Shown piece after piece: positions 1 to 8,809 of a DNA stretch of 64,000 nt. The translations under genes and the position numbers were made by a program. The stretch lies in the NCBI RefSeq assembly GCF_900626075.1, contig NZ_UYZY01000004.1, forward strand, positions 310,001-374,000, given 5' to 3'. Source of the stretch: Clostridium transplantifaecale (GTDB taxonomy: Bacteria; Bacillota; Clostridia; Lachnospirales; Lachnospiraceae). Positions within the stretch are counted from its first letter, which is position 1; each line of letters starts with the position of its first letter. The notes below the pieces were generated by a model. That model saw only the letters and a program-made list of their open reading frames with translations. It had not been told where the DNA came from and ran no database searches.

Positions 1-621
1 GTATAATGGAAGTCCTGCTATTTCCTGGGCTATAGCAACCGTAAAAGGATTCATAACGGCGCATGCAGAACCGACGCACATGGCCAGATAACCGATGGAT
101 ACACCGACCACCGCATCATATCCCAATGCGATGGAAGCCATAATGGCAAAAGGAAGGAACACAAGGGTCTCCTCATAAAGTCCGACTACGCCGCCTAAGA
201 AAGCGAAAAACGCGGTAATGCCAATCAGGATCAGCTTTTCCTTTTTGCGCCCGTTTTTTCCAAGAACCACTTTCGCCATCATGGCATCCACCGCCCTGGT
301 CTCGGTCAGTACGCCGGTGGATCCGCCGATAACAAGAATGAACATGATAATGGAGGCCGCATTAATCATACCCTCGTCCAGAGCTGTAAAGATTTTAAAA
401 AAGCTGACGGGAGATTGCTGCACATAATGAAAACTGCCGGGAATAACGGTTTCGACACCGTTTATCACTTCCCTGTCATATTGACCGGCAGGGATTATGT
501 AAGTTAAGATTGTCACGGCGACAATCATAAAAAAGACAAGTACAAGTGTATGAGGCATTTTCATCAGAAGACGCTCGAGAAAAGAACCTTTGGAAGATGA
601 ATGTTTTGCTGTGTTTTTCAT
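1..621 (-). CDS. YfcC-family membrane carrier, 3' part cut by window edge
   Basis: The first 207 residues are present; the frame runs off the left edge of the window. The protein starts with a short basic tail, then a membrane segment (around MPHTLVLVFFMIVAVTILTY), the motif IIPAGQYDRE, and several further hydrophobic segments ending in MNPFTVAIAQEIAGLPLY. This order is typical of the YfcC / anaerobic C4-dicarboxylate or basic amino acid carrier family, inner-membrane proteins of about 450-500 residues. The ATG at 619-621 follows an AAGGAG ribosome site (complement of 629-634). The gene lies 17 bp downstream of the nitrilase-family gene on the same strand, so the pair is probably one operon in which the carrier imports a substrate or exports a product of the amidase. 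The substrate cannot be read from the sequence. Confidence 0.85.
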   Translation of the reverse strand, partial: MKNTAKHSSSKGSFLERLLMKMPHTLVLVFFMIVAVTILTYIIPAGQYDREVINGVETVIPGSFHYVQQSPVSFFKIFTALDEGMINAASIIMFILVIGGSTGVLTETRAVDAMMAKVVLGKNGRKKEKLILIGITAFFAFLGGVVGLYEETLVFLPFAIMASIALGYDAVVGVSIGYLAMCVGSACAVMNPFTVAIAQEIAGLPLY

Positions 622-638
622 AGCTCTGCTCCTTTTTA

Positions 639-1454
639 TTATAATTTTGCCAGATTGGCATAGTCCTGCGGGTGACGGTCGAGCATAGCCAGGTTAACCC
701 GGCGCTCTATCAGGATTTCTTCAAAATCGATTTCCTGGATCATGACGGTTTCCCCTGTGTCCGCTTTTTGCAGAATAGAGCCGCGGGGATCCACGACCAT
801 GGACTGCCCTGAAAAATAAACCCCGTCCACGACGCCTGCCCTGTTTATGCCTGCCGTGAATATCACATTGTCAAGGGCCCGGCTAATGAGATTGTTTTCC
901 CACATCAGCCGGTAATTCAGGCGGTCGCGCCATGCGGAGGGAAACAGGATTAACTCGGCATTCTGAAGGGCCAGCAGCCTGGCCGGTTCGGGAAATGCCA
1001 TATCATAACAGATCAACAATCCTATTTTTCCGTATTTTGTCTGAAATACAGGATACCGGCTGCCGCGTCTGAAGTATATTTTCTCGTCGCCGATAGTGTG
1101 CGTTTTTGAGTAGGAGCCTGCCAGTGTACCGTCATCGTTAATCAGTAGGGCGCTGTTTTCACAGATTCCGGGGCCCGTGGTTAAAAGCAGGGGTGCAATC
1201 AGATAAATCTTTAATTCTTCAGCTAATTCCTGCATTCTCCTGACCGTGTTCCCTTCCGGAGGTTCGGCCCATTCTGCCATTTGCCGTATGCCCCCGGCGC
1301 TGTAACCAGTATTAAAACATTCGGGAAGACATACCATCCCTGCCCCCTGTTTTGCCGCATTCCGGATTAGAGTTTCGGCCTTTTCAAGATTTGCCTGCTT
1401 ATCCCCTAAAATACAATCCATCTGGATTAAGCCAAGTTTAAGCTTTGTTCCCAT
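639..1454 (-). CDS. Carbon-nitrogen hydrolase (nitrilase superfamily amidase)
   Basis: 271 residues, normal length for a single-domain nitrilase-superfamily amidase. The catalytic triad is visible: Glu45 (LPECFNTGYS), Lys117 (SYSKTHTIG) and Cys149 (GLLICYDMAFPEP). The family hydrolyses non-peptide C-N bonds of amides or N-carbamoyl compounds in the cytoplasm. The specific substrate is unknown. The start ATG at 1454 follows an AAAGGTGGG ribosome site. It is the first gene of a minus-strand pair with the YfcC-type carrier, which suggests joint use of an amino-acid derivative (inference). Confidence 0.9.
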   Translation of the reverse strand: MGTKLKLGLIQMDCILGDKQANLEKAETLIRNAAKQGAGMVCLPECFNTGYSAGGIRQMAEWAEPPEGNTVRRMQELAEELKIYLIAPLLLTTGPGICENSALLINDDGTLAGSYSKTHTIGDEKIYFRRGSRYPVFQTKYGKIGLLICYDMAFPEPARLLALQNAELILFPSAWRDRLNYRLMWENNLISRALDNVIFTAGINRAGVVDGVYFSGQSMVVDPRGSILQKADTGETVMIQEIDFEEILIERRVNLAMLDRHPQDYANLAKL

Positions 1455-1598
1455 TTTTTACCCACCTTTCATTTCGTTTGTGAATGATATACATCTTATT
1501 TAACAGCAATTTTCGTGCCAACTCTCTTAACGCGGTAAAAGCCTGTAAAACGGTTGAAAAAAGGGAAAATTTTGCAGATATCATCCGCATTTCAGTTT

Positions 1599-1633
1599 TT
1601 TCCTGCAGATTTTGCAGGAAATTATTGCAGGAA
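1599..1633. promoter_or_regulatory. Operator-like inverted repeat upstream of the methylase
   Basis: A perfect 9-bp inverted repeat (TTTCCTGCA, 5-bp spacer, TGCAGGAAA) lies at 1599-1621. A third half-site TGCAGGAA follows at 1626-1633, just before the -35 hexamer at 1638. This geometry suits a dimeric repressor or control protein, as many restriction-modification operons have. No control-protein gene is visible next to it, so the binding factor is unknown; the methylase itself could autoregulate. Confidence 0.45.
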
Positions 1634-1637
1634 CTCT

Positions 1638-1666
1638 TTGCTTTCTCATCCGATAGCGGTTATAAT
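1638..1666 (+). promoter_or_regulatory. Sigma-A type promoter for the methylase operon
   Basis: TTGCTT (1638-1643), a 17-bp spacer and a perfect TATAAT (1661-1666). The expected start point is near 1673, upstream of the ATG at 1704. That rules out the longer upstream reading frame, which would begin before the promoter. Confidence 0.75.
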
Positions 1667-1703
1667 AGTAAAAGACTTTTCAAACATACGTACGGAGGAA
1701 TTT

Positions 1704-2555
1704 ATGTCCACAACAGACCCAGCGGTAACCCCCATTTTGAAATGGGTAGGCGGCAAGCGACAGCTTCTTGAGACGATTATGCCGCTGATACCGGAACACA
1801 CAACTTACTATGAGCCGTTTGTCGGCGGAGGGGCAGTGCTGTTTCACACACAGCCAGGAAGAGCGGTGATCAATGACTCGAATGCCGAACTGATTAATAT
1901 ATATGAAGTGATTAAAGCGCAGCCGGAGGAACTGATCGCCTGTCTGGAGCGTCATAAAGAGAAGAACAGCCAGGAATATTTTTATGAAGTTCGTTCGCTA
2001 GACCGCGACAGGGAGAAATATGAGACAATGCTTCCGGTGGAGCAGGCAGCAAGGATTATCTACCTGAATAAGACGTGTTATAACGGTCTGTTCCGGGTGA
2101 ACCGCGCAGGAGAGTTTAATTCTCCCTGGGGAAGATATAAAAATCCAAATATCACGAATGAGGCGACGATACGGGCGATGAGCCGCTATCTGAACAGGGC
2201 GAAGGTGACGGTTCTCTGCGGTGACTACAGGGAGGCTTTAAAGGGAATCAGGAAGGGCTCTTTTGTGTATCTGGATCCGCCTTATATGCCGCTCAGCACC
2301 TCGTCCTCTTTTACCGGATATACCGCGGCCGGATTTGGGGCGGAGCAGCAGAAGGAACTTAAAAAGCAGTGTGATTTGCTGAATAAGAAGGGAATCCGGT
2401 TCCTGTTATCCAACTCCTGCTGTGATTTTATCGAAGATTTATATAAAGATTACATTGTGGAGCGCGTGGCGGCCAAGCGTACAATCAACGCAAAAGCGGA
2501 CAAGCGCGGAGCCATCGATGAAGTGCTGGTGAGAAACTATGAGCTTGATAGATGA
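1704..2555 (+). CDS. dam: Dam-type DNA adenine N6-methyltransferase
   Basis: 283 residues from the ATG at 1704, which follows GGAGG at 1694-1698; an in-frame upstream ATG at 1554 precedes the promoter and is rejected. Family motifs are clear: LKWVGGKRQLL at the N-terminus and EPFVGGGAVLF near residue 39 for S-adenosylmethionine binding, and the catalytic DPPY (YLDPPYMPLS) near residue 190. These define the D12-class (Dam/DpnM) adenine methylases, which usually modify GATC, though the target cannot be proved here. The stop overlaps the start of the next gene by 17 bp, typical of coupled restriction-modification genes. Confidence 0.93.
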   Translation: MSTTDPAVTPILKWVGGKRQLLETIMPLIPEHTTYYEPFVGGGAVLFHTQPGRAVINDSNAELINIYEVIKAQPEELIACLERHKEKNSQEYFYEVRSLDRDREKYETMLPVEQAARIIYLNKTCYNGLFRVNRAGEFNSPWGRYKNPNITNEATIRAMSRYLNRAKVTVLCGDYREALKGIRKGSFVYLDPPYMPLSTSSSFTGYTAAGFGAEQQKELKKQCDLLNKKGIRFLLSNSCCDFIEDLYKDYIVERVAAKRTINAKADKRGAIDEVLVRNYELDR

Positions 2556-3921
2556 TAAATGGAAGCTGCTCTTTGACCGATATGAGATAGAGAAAAAGGT
2601 GTCGGAGAGCGGCCCTTTTTGTATTACGGCCGATCAGATTCGGGAATATAAAGAACCCAGACTGATGACAAAGTTTGATACAAGGGAATCACTGCCCTCC
2701 GTTTTCGGGAACCGTCTCGGTATTCTGCCCGTGACAAGGGGAAGCTATGTCATAGGGGAATTTGATCTCTATTCCGATTTCCCCGAGGCAGGAGACGGCA
2801 TAAGCGGGAAACGTCCGGCTAAAGTGAAGAAAGCGTCGATCCCGGACTATTATGAGACGATTGACATCAACGATATTCGCTCGGAGGCGGGCGCGATCAA
2901 CGTGATGGGCATTTCCGGGATACTGGATGATTTTCTGGGAGGGGAAGGGTTTAAACAGACCGTCTCCGGCCGCATGGCATCCGGTAACTTTTCCTTTCAG
3001 GTGAATCCTGTTAAATCCGCGTCGAAAGCGGGAACGGCGGCAGGGAGCGGGCCAACGGAAGGAACCGGGACAATAGCAGGAACCGGGACAATAGCAGGAA
3101 CCGGCGGAAAAGCCGGAGGCTGGCAGCTTACGGTCAACAACTCCCAGGTGGAGATCGATGGAGGTTTTGAGGACAGGGATACATTCGCTGTGATAGAGGG
3201 AAAGAATGTCGTACACAGTAATTTTCTGGTCCGTCAGCTTTACTATCCCTACAGATTGTGGAGCGGGAAGCTGGCAAAACCGGTCAGGCCTGTCTTTATG
3301 GTTTATTCCAACAATATTTTCCGGCTGATGGAGTATGAGTTTACAGACCCGTTCTGCTATAATTCCATCCGCCTGATCAGGGAGGGGCAATACAGCCTGG
3401 AGGATACCGATATTTCCGCCGCGGACTTAAGGGATGCATGGGAACGCACTGCGGTAAAACCGGAACCGCAGGTTACGTTTATCCAGGCCGACAGCTTTGA
3501 GAAGGTAATCTCTTTGGTGGAACATTTGAATGAGGGCCCCCTCACGCCGGCTGAGATAGCGGAAGTGTTTGGATTCCGGGAACGTCAGTCGGATTATTAC
3601 TTTAACGCCTGCAGGTATCTTGGGCTGGCGGTGAAGGAGAAGGACGGGGACAGGACGGTCAGGGTGACGATTACCCCACAGGGGAAAAAACTTCTGAAAC
3701 TGAATTACAAGGCCAGACAGATCCGGTATGTGGAGCTGATATTGGAACACGGCATTTTTCATGAGCTGTTTGAGACGGTTATGAGAAGAGGAGAGATTCC
3801 CGAGAAGAAATACATAGAAAAAAAGATACTGGAACAGAATCTTTGCAGCAGCAATGTGGCGGGGCGCAGAGCCTCATCGGTGAGCGGCTGGCTGAAGTGG
3901 ATGGCCGGGCTGGTACAGTAG
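2539..3921 (+). CDS. Probable type II restriction endonuclease paired with the methylase
   Basis: 460 residues, overlapping the methylase by 17 bp. The N-terminal third (around KEPRLMTKFDTRESLP and ILPVTRGSYVIGEF) resembles a family often annotated as type II restriction enzyme beside Dam-type methylases. Around residues 204-222 lies EIDGGFE, a gap of about eight residues, then VIEGK, which fits the acidic and E-x-K elements of a PD-(D/E)XK nuclease core. The C-terminal part (LTPAEIAEVFGFRERQSDYY) looks like a winged helix. A Gly/Thr-rich linker near residues 175-192 is encoded by an 18-bp tandem repeat. Nuclease activity is inferred from motif and context. Confidence 0.7.
   Translation: MSLIDDKWKLLFDRYEIEKKVSESGPFCITADQIREYKEPRLMTKFDTRESLPSVFGNRLGILPVTRGSYVIGEFDLYSDFPEAGDGISGKRPAKVKKASIPDYYETIDINDIRSEAGAINVMGISGILDDFLGGEGFKQTVSGRMASGNFSFQVNPVKSASKAGTAAGSGPTEGTGTIAGTGTIAGTGGKAGGWQLTVNNSQVEIDGGFEDRDTFAVIEGKNVVHSNFLVRQLYYPYRLWSGKLAKPVRPVFMVYSNNIFRLMEYEFTDPFCYNSIRLIREGQYSLEDTDISAADLRDAWERTAVKPEPQVTFIQADSFEKVISLVEHLNEGPLTPAEIAEVFGFRERQSDYYFNACRYLGLAVKEKDGDRTVRVTITPQGKKLLKLNYKARQIRYVELILEHGIFHELFETVMRRGEIPEKKYIEKKILEQNLCSSNVAGRRASSVSGWLKWMAGLVQ
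3061..3104 (+). repeat. 18-bp in-frame tandem repeat in the restriction-enzyme gene
   Basis: The unit GGAACCGGGACAATAGCA occurs twice in full (3061-3078, 3079-3096) and once in part. It encodes a GTIAGT linker between the two halves of the protein. As a multiple of three, changes in copy number keep the frame. Confidence 0.8.
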
Positions 3922-3936
3922 CGCAGCGGCAGGATT

Positions 3937-3990
3937 CATAGCCGGGCAAGAAAATCCATAGCCGGGCAAGAAAATTCATAGCCAGCCAAC
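3937..3990. repeat. 20-bp tandem repeat after the restriction gene
   Basis: Two near-identical 20-bp units (3937-3956, 3957-3976; CATAGCCGGGCAAGAAAAT plus one variable base) and a partial third unit (3977-3990) lie between the stop codon and the terminator. Nothing suggests coding. Confidence 0.8.
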
Positions 3991-3992
3991 AA

Positions 3993-4028
3993 AAAATATC
4001 CGGGAGCGGTTAAGCTTCCGGATATTTT
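3993..4028. terminator. Bidirectional terminator between restriction gene and luxS
   Basis: The arms 3993-4007 and 4014-4028 (AAAATATCCGGGAGC and GCTTCCGGATATTTT) pair except for one position, with A and T runs on the outer sides. It can stop transcription from both converging genes. It overlaps the last six codons of luxS. Confidence 0.8.
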
Positions 4029-4504
4029 AATCTGCTGTCGTCTATGCCTTCCAGAACCTCTCTCAAAAATTTATCCGCCAGGTATTTGGCCATCGGAAGA
4101 TTCATATCGAGATAATTACCGCAGTCTTTTGCGCAGGCTCCCGGAACCTCTCCCTCAAAGCCGGCGATAAAGGTAAACATCCCGGTCATAAGCGGCACGA
4201 TATCCGCAGAACTGAAATCTCCCGCCAGCAGCAGATAAAAACCGGTCCGGCAGCCCATCGGCCCAAAGTAAATGACGCGTTCCCTGAATACCTCATGATT
4301 CCTCAAATAGGTGGCCCCCAGATGTTCAATCGTATGAATCTCGGCGGTATTCATGACAGGTTCATAGTTGGGGCGTGTCATTCTTATATCAAAAGTGGTA
4401 ATCACACTGTCCCCGGCCTTGTCTTTCCTGGAAACATAGACTCCGGGCAGCAGCTTTAAATGATCGATGGTAAAGCTGGTTATTTTGTTCATAATCTGCT
4501 CCAT
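4010..4504 (-). CDS. luxS: S-ribosylhomocysteine lyase, autoinducer-2 synthesis
   Basis: 164 residues, the usual LuxS length. The metal-binding HTIEHL (His57, Glu60, His61), catalytic Cys85 (GPMGCRTGFY) and third metal ligand Cys128 (AKDCGNYLDM) are all present. The enzyme splits S-ribosylhomocysteine into homocysteine and DPD, the precursor of AI-2, in the activated methyl cycle. The start ATG at 4504 follows GAAAGGAG. Repeat copy A lies upstream. No pfs or other methyl-cycle gene is adjacent. Confidence 0.97.
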   Translation of the reverse strand: MEQIMNKITSFTIDHLKLLPGVYVSRKDKAGDSVITTFDIRMTRPNYEPVMNTAEIHTIEHLGATYLRNHEVFRERVIYFGPMGCRTGFYLLLAGDFSSADIVPLMTGMFTFIAGFEGEVPGACAKDCGNYLDMNLPMAKYLADKFLREVLEGIDDSRLKYPEA

Positions 4505-4623
4505 GATAAAAACTCCTTTCGAAATAATGCTGGTGTTATAAAAAATGTCTCTAAACTTTTAGCCGAAGCTTATTTGTAAAAACTCCCTACATTCTAACAG
4601 AATTGCAGTCGATGCGCAAGAAG

Positions 4624-5477
4624 GGGGATTTAGGTGAGATGCGAGGACGCCTCTGTAAGACGGCGGACGGGGTGGTGAGAGGTTGTTTATGAGTCTTCAG
4701 TCCCGGTTGGTAGGGTTTGGTGAGGGGGAATCCAGGAGAAAAAATTCCTGCGGGGACTCGCTCCCGCTGGTGGAATGCGCAGCGGGTGCTAGATTCGAAA
4801 ATACCTCATCAAGCACCGGCGGATTCCAAGGTCTCCCTTCGGAAAGTTTTCTCCTTCCTTCCCCGGGCAGGTGGTCGACGGGACTGAAGACTCAGCGAAG
4901 GGTATTGCCCCGTCCGCCGGCTTCAGGGGCTGATTGTCTCTTTCGTCAAGTGTGATGGTGGTATTGTCGCGGCCACAATATAGTCGGAATTATTTTACAT
5001 TCTGACGGCATCCTGGGCTGTATAAAAAGAGTATCAGAATAAACACTTTAAGATTATAAGGTTATAAGTTTACATAGTCTCATAGTGAACAGGATGTAGT
5101 TTTCAGGCATCCTGAGAAACGTAGTGGCAGCGACAAGCGCCTCCTCCATTGAAGAAAGAGGACAGATCAGGCCGCAGGCCAGGGGCCGGGCAGCCGTCTT
5201 GGCGGAGTCTTTCGTCCCGGCCATAACCTTCCTGTGGGGAAGAAGGGAGAAAAAGATTCCGGAGGGAACCTGGGAGTTCATTGGTACTTACCGAGGTCTT
5301 TTCGAGGTTAGTACCATTATGTACTCCAACGAGCGCAAGCGCTTCCCGGAGGAACTTTTTCTGCCCGGATTCCCTGCCCACGACAACCTGGCGCCCGGGA
5401 CGAAAGACTCATCGATCCCCCACCCCACCCCGGCCCCTGGCCTGACAGCGGCGTCCTCATTTCTCAACTCAATCCCC
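4624..5477. repeat. Large nested-palindrome repeat, copy A
   Basis: A non-coding element of about 854 bp with imperfect terminal inverted repeats (left GGGGATTTAGGTGAGA; right, read backwards, GGGGATTGAGTTGAGA), each followed by GAGGACGCC. It has two arms. Arm 1 is bounded by a perfect 15-bp inverted pair, GAGTCTTCAGTCCCG at 4691-4705 and its complement at 4879-4893. Arm 2 is bounded by GAGTCTTTCGTCCCGG at 5205-5220 and its complement at 5395-5410. Each arm is an imperfect palindrome of about 200 bp. The centre carries GTCGCGGCCAC and GTGGCAGCGAC facing each other. The same structure recurs as copies B and C. The element ends 1 bp from the stop codon of the minus-strand gene at 5479. Reading frames inside it are by-products of the palindromes. 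Confidence 0.85.
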
Positions 5478-5478
5478 A

Positions 5479-6393
5479 TCATTTTTTTAGCTCTACCGTT
5501 ATTCCCTCCGTATCCCTCGTATCCTGCTGTGTGAGTTCTCCCGTTTCCTCATTCCTCTGATATATTGTATAGGACATTTTCCAGGTTATATTGTGGAAGC
5601 GGTTGGCTGGAAGGCGTTCATCCCTCGATTCCTTTAAATAAATCATATTATATACGTCTGCCGATGTCCCCGGATACAGCAGAACCCAGTCTGAGGATTG
5701 AAGGGACTCATCTATTTCGGGCGTCTTCCCGTTAACCGCTGTGTTGTAGGTCCGGAGTGAAATGACATGGTCACCGGTATTTACCACGTTTGCATTGAAT
5801 ACATAGGCACCCGGAAAATTTTTCAGGGAGGATTCGGCGGTGACTTTCACATTTTCGTCGCTGTATAGTTCAGTTCCCCTAAGCGGTGTGAGGGCTGTTT
5901 CAGACGGATGCTCCGTCTGTGCAAAGCCGGGAAGAGTCGTATAGGTGCGTCCGTCTTTTTTGTATTTAATGAGAAAGGAAGCGCCCAGGGAATTAATGTT
6001 TTTAATTCGCTGGGAGGTAAAGTGAAATTCACTGATGGAAATAGTGAGCGTCTTGCTGGAACCCGGGGCGATATCACCTGTGAAATCGGGGTTGACACCG
6101 ACACTCTGGCCGTTGATATAGAAGTATCTGCTTGTCACGCCAATCGTCTGGCCTGAACCGTTTTCCACCAGAAAGCTGATGTCCAGGGATGGTGTTGAAA
6201 AATAGTCATTTACATGCCATTCCGACGGGGTTATGACCACTCCGTCATGTTCGGCGACAGGCGTTTTTATCAGTTCATTGTCCTTGATGCAGGTTTTGAT
6301 ATCCTCCGCAAATGAGGGAACGCATAGGGCAACGGTGAACATACAGATAAAAATCCACAATACAATCGATTTAGAACTGCTTAATTTCTTCAT
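5479..6393 (-). CDS. Secreted protein of unknown function, two beta-rich repeats
   Basis: 304 residues with a clear signal peptide (basic MKKLSSSKS, a hydrophobic stretch, then cleavage likely after PSFA). The mature part seems to hold two related beta-sandwich-like segments. Residues about 40-150 include VVITPSEWHVNDYFS and a long pattern of alternating hydrophobics; residues about 165-300 include VVNTGDHVISLRTYN and DWVLLYPGTSADVY. I do not recognise the family. It resembles small cell-surface domains with extra-backbone beta strands. It has a GGGGAGG ribosome site and stands alone on the minus strand. The stop lies 1 bp from repeat copy A, and luxS follows on the same strand beyond it. Confidence 0.8.
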   Translation of the reverse strand: MKKLSSSKSIVLWIFICMFTVALCVPSFAEDIKTCIKDNELIKTPVAEHDGVVITPSEWHVNDYFSTPSLDISFLVENGSGQTIGVTSRYFYINGQSVGVNPDFTGDIAPGSSKTLTISISEFHFTSQRIKNINSLGASFLIKYKKDGRTYTTLPGFAQTEHPSETALTPLRGTELYSDENVKVTAESSLKNFPGAYVFNANVVNTGDHVISLRTYNTAVNGKTPEIDESLQSSDWVLLYPGTSADVYNMIYLKESRDERLPANRFHNITWKMSYTIYQRNEETGELTQQDTRDTEGITVELKK

Positions 6394-6613
6394 AAATCTG
6401 CCCCTCCCCGCGGCGGAAAAACGGTACTTATCTGATTTTTCAGTTACCTACAGTTTATCACAGCGGCGCGGCTCCGTCCATGGTATTTACATGACTGTTC
6501 GCCCTATGGGCGGTGACAATTTTTACAATGCACAGAAAGGGAAACAGGACAAAACGAATCATCCTGAGCCGTCCGTGGACAACGGCTGAAATGTGGCTAT
6601 AACAGGAAGTTTC

Positions 6614-6622
6614 TGATATAAT
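6614..6622 (+). promoter_or_regulatory. Extended -10 promoter
   Basis: TG-A-TATAAT at 6614-6622 with no good -35 box, so an extended -10 type. It sits 40 bp upstream of the ATG at 6662 and excludes little leader. Confidence 0.45.
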
Positions 6623-6661
6623 GGCAGAGGAATGATTGCAGCAGAAGAAGGGAGAACCAGA

Positions 6662-7408
6662 ATGGGATTTTTCAAAAAGACACAGAAAAAGGAACAGGCC
6701 GCCCCGGTGGAAAGAAAAGTTATATTTGACGGCCTGACAATCGATACAGGTAACTGGAAGCAGGTCTTTTCCGCCTGTCTGGGGAAAATGCTGGCGGTTC
6801 AGATGGCCTGCGGCGAACTGGTGGTGCGTGGACAGGACTGGAACGTGGACTTTGAATCCGGTTTTATCAGCTTTGGGCAAGATAAGTACCCGATTCAGTT
6901 TATCGGAAGCGAAGCCATCTCCCCCGGCACCTGGCTGTGGGGATGGGAAAATATAAACGGTTTTAATGAAACAATTTTAAAAACAGCCGAGGAGACAAGA
7001 CGGAAAGGCGCAGCGTGGGGGCTGGAACCCCTTACCGTTGCTGAATTCGAGCTGGACGATACCTTTAACGGGCATAATCTGTCGATTGTTGCCTGCGGTT
7101 TATCGGACCGTGAGCTTTGCTATTACCGCGGACCTCATGCCGGGGGAGCTGTTTTTATAGCTTTTGGCAATGTGCCCAAGGAAGTGTTTGCCCCTGTCGG
7201 GATGGTAAAGTTTACAAACCTGACGATGCAGTGCATCCAGCAGTTTGCCGTTGATCACAAGATATTCGTCGAGAGTTTTCTGAGGTGGAATGGAACAGAC
7301 TACGAGAAGACGGACAGCCGTTTTACGGCGCATTTTGAACAGGATTTGGCGATTGAGTTTGAGGAAGCCGGGGGAGTTATTAGAATCAGTGGCATTAAAA
7401 CGTTATGA
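6662..7408 (+). CDS. DUF6882-like cytoplasmic protein
   Basis: 248 residues from the ATG at 6662, chosen because GAAGGGAG lies at the right distance; the upstream in-frame ATG at 6632 has its purine stretch too close. The central WNVDFESGFISFGQDKYPIQFIGSEA followed by GTWLWGWENING matches my memory of the DUF6882 family, whose role is unknown. There is no signal peptide or membrane segment. The TGA stop (7406-7408) is followed with no gap by repeat copy B. Confidence 0.75.
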   Translation: MGFFKKTQKKEQAAPVERKVIFDGLTIDTGNWKQVFSACLGKMLAVQMACGELVVRGQDWNVDFESGFISFGQDKYPIQFIGSEAISPGTWLWGWENINGFNETILKTAEETRRKGAAWGLEPLTVAEFELDDTFNGHNLSIVACGLSDRELCYYRGPHAGGAVFIAFGNVPKEVFAPVGMVKFTNLTMQCIQQFAVDHKIFVESFLRWNGTDYEKTDSRFTAHFEQDLAIEFEEAGGVIRISGIKTL

Positions 7409-7527
7409 GGGGGATTTAGACAATAAGTAATGACCCCCAGTTTGTAAATTCGTGGATTTACCTGTATACTAAAGTTTGTTAAGAACAAAGGTAACAGGGA
7501 TTACCGCATACAAATGGAGGTCATCAA

Positions 7528-8649
7528 ATGAATTATAACACAGTTTACGTAGGAATGGATGTTCATAAGGAAAGTTTTTCACTTTGCAGCTTCACAATCG
7601 AAGAAGACAAAGCGTCCCATGCCCAGAAAGTCGAATCGGATTACAAACAAGTCCTAAAATATCTCGAGTTTCTACGTACCATTTACGGAAAGGATGCGTA
7701 TTTCATATGCGGTTATGAGGCTGGCTGTCTCGGCTTCACTTTATACCATCAGTTAACGGAACATCATGTTAACTGCGTAATCCTCGCTCCGACTACCATG
7801 TTACAGCAGCGTGGGAAGAAAAAAATCAAAACAGACAAACGCGACGCTGCCCTGATTGGCCGCTGCCTGGCCCAGCATAATTACAGCCCGGTCCATATCC
7901 CCACAGAGCAGGATGAAGAAACCAAGGAATATCTCCGGATGCGAACCGACCACAAGCTGGCGCTTAAAAAGATAAAGCAGCAGATCCTGGCATTCTGTTT
8001 GCGCCATAATTATCGCTATGAGAGAGGCGGCAGCCACTGGACTCAAACCCATATCAAATGGCTCAGGGCCTTGACCCCGGATGGCCTGTACAAGGAGATT
8101 CTCGACGAATATCTGTTGATCTTCGATCATCTCAGCAATAAACTGGAACGTCTTGAACAGCGTATTGAGGAGCTTGGGTCCAGGGAGGAATATGGGGCAG
8201 ATGTCAAAAAGCTTACCTGTTTACTTGGCGTCAAAACCCAGACCGCCTTGTCTGTCATAGTGGAGGCTGGAGATTTCAAGCGGGCTGCGCCAGCAGACCG
8301 GTTTTCATCGTACCTGGGGCTGGTATCCGGCGTAGATTCCAGCGGGGACGGACGCCAGAGGCTTGGCATCACCAAGGCGGGGAACACCCACGTGCGTCGG
8401 TTGCTGGTTGAAGCGGCGCAGAGTTATAGCCGTGGGCAAATCGGATACAAGTCCAGGGAATTAAAAGCCCGCCAGAGTGGAAATACACCACAGTTGATTG
8501 CATACGCAGACAAAGCCAATGAACGTCTAAGGCGGCGCTATTATAAAATGGTGCTTGGACAGAACAAGCGCAGCAATGTAGCAAAAACAGCAATCGCAAG
8601 GGAACTGGCCTGTTTCATGTGGGGAATGATGACAAATCACATAGCCTGA
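7528..8649 (+). CDS. IS110-family DEDD transposase (serine-tyrosine-free RuvC type)
   Basis: 373 residues. The RuvC-like DEDD tetrad is Asp11 (YVGMDVHKESF), Glu64 (CGYEAGCLG), Asp103 and Asp106 (IKTDKRDAA). The C-terminal Tnp_IS110 domain includes SSYLGLVSGVDSSGDG and LGITKAGNTHVRRLL, where the family's catalytic serine lies. A coiled-coil-like region (residues about 195-225) separates them. The ATG follows GGAGG at 7515-7519. It looks intact. Members of this family are guided by a bridge RNA encoded in the element's own non-coding end. Confidence 0.95.
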   Translation: MNYNTVYVGMDVHKESFSLCSFTIEEDKASHAQKVESDYKQVLKYLEFLRTIYGKDAYFICGYEAGCLGFTLYHQLTEHHVNCVILAPTTMLQQRGKKKIKTDKRDAALIGRCLAQHNYSPVHIPTEQDEETKEYLRMRTDHKLALKKIKQQILAFCLRHNYRYERGGSHWTQTHIKWLRALTPDGLYKEILDEYLLIFDHLSNKLERLEQRIEELGSREEYGADVKKLTCLLGVKTQTALSVIVEAGDFKRAAPADRFSSYLGLVSGVDSSGDGRQRLGITKAGNTHVRRLLVEAAQSYSRGQIGYKSRELKARQSGNTPQLIAYADKANERLRRRYYKMVLGQNKRSNVAKTAIARELACFMWGMMTNHIA

Positions 8650-8809
8650 TGCGGGTACAGCACCGTGCGGCTCCGGTCAAGGCTGCTGCGCACCGCCTGC
8701 GGCGTCAGGGCCCTGACAGTAACCGCCCGCTACTGTAGCGGGTAAACAAGCCGATGTAAGCTGGCCAGTGCCACATACATCTGGCCACAATCCAAAGTAA
8801 CAACTGAAG

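Noticed and set aside
1554-1703. N-terminal extension of the methylase from an ATG at 1554
   Set aside because: It lies upstream of the promoter at 1638-1666 and has no ribosome site; the family motif begins right after 1704.
4683-5534. Several open frames on both strands inside repeat copies A, B and C
   Set aside because: They follow the palindromes, lack ribosome sites, start and stop within the repeats, and change frame between copies.
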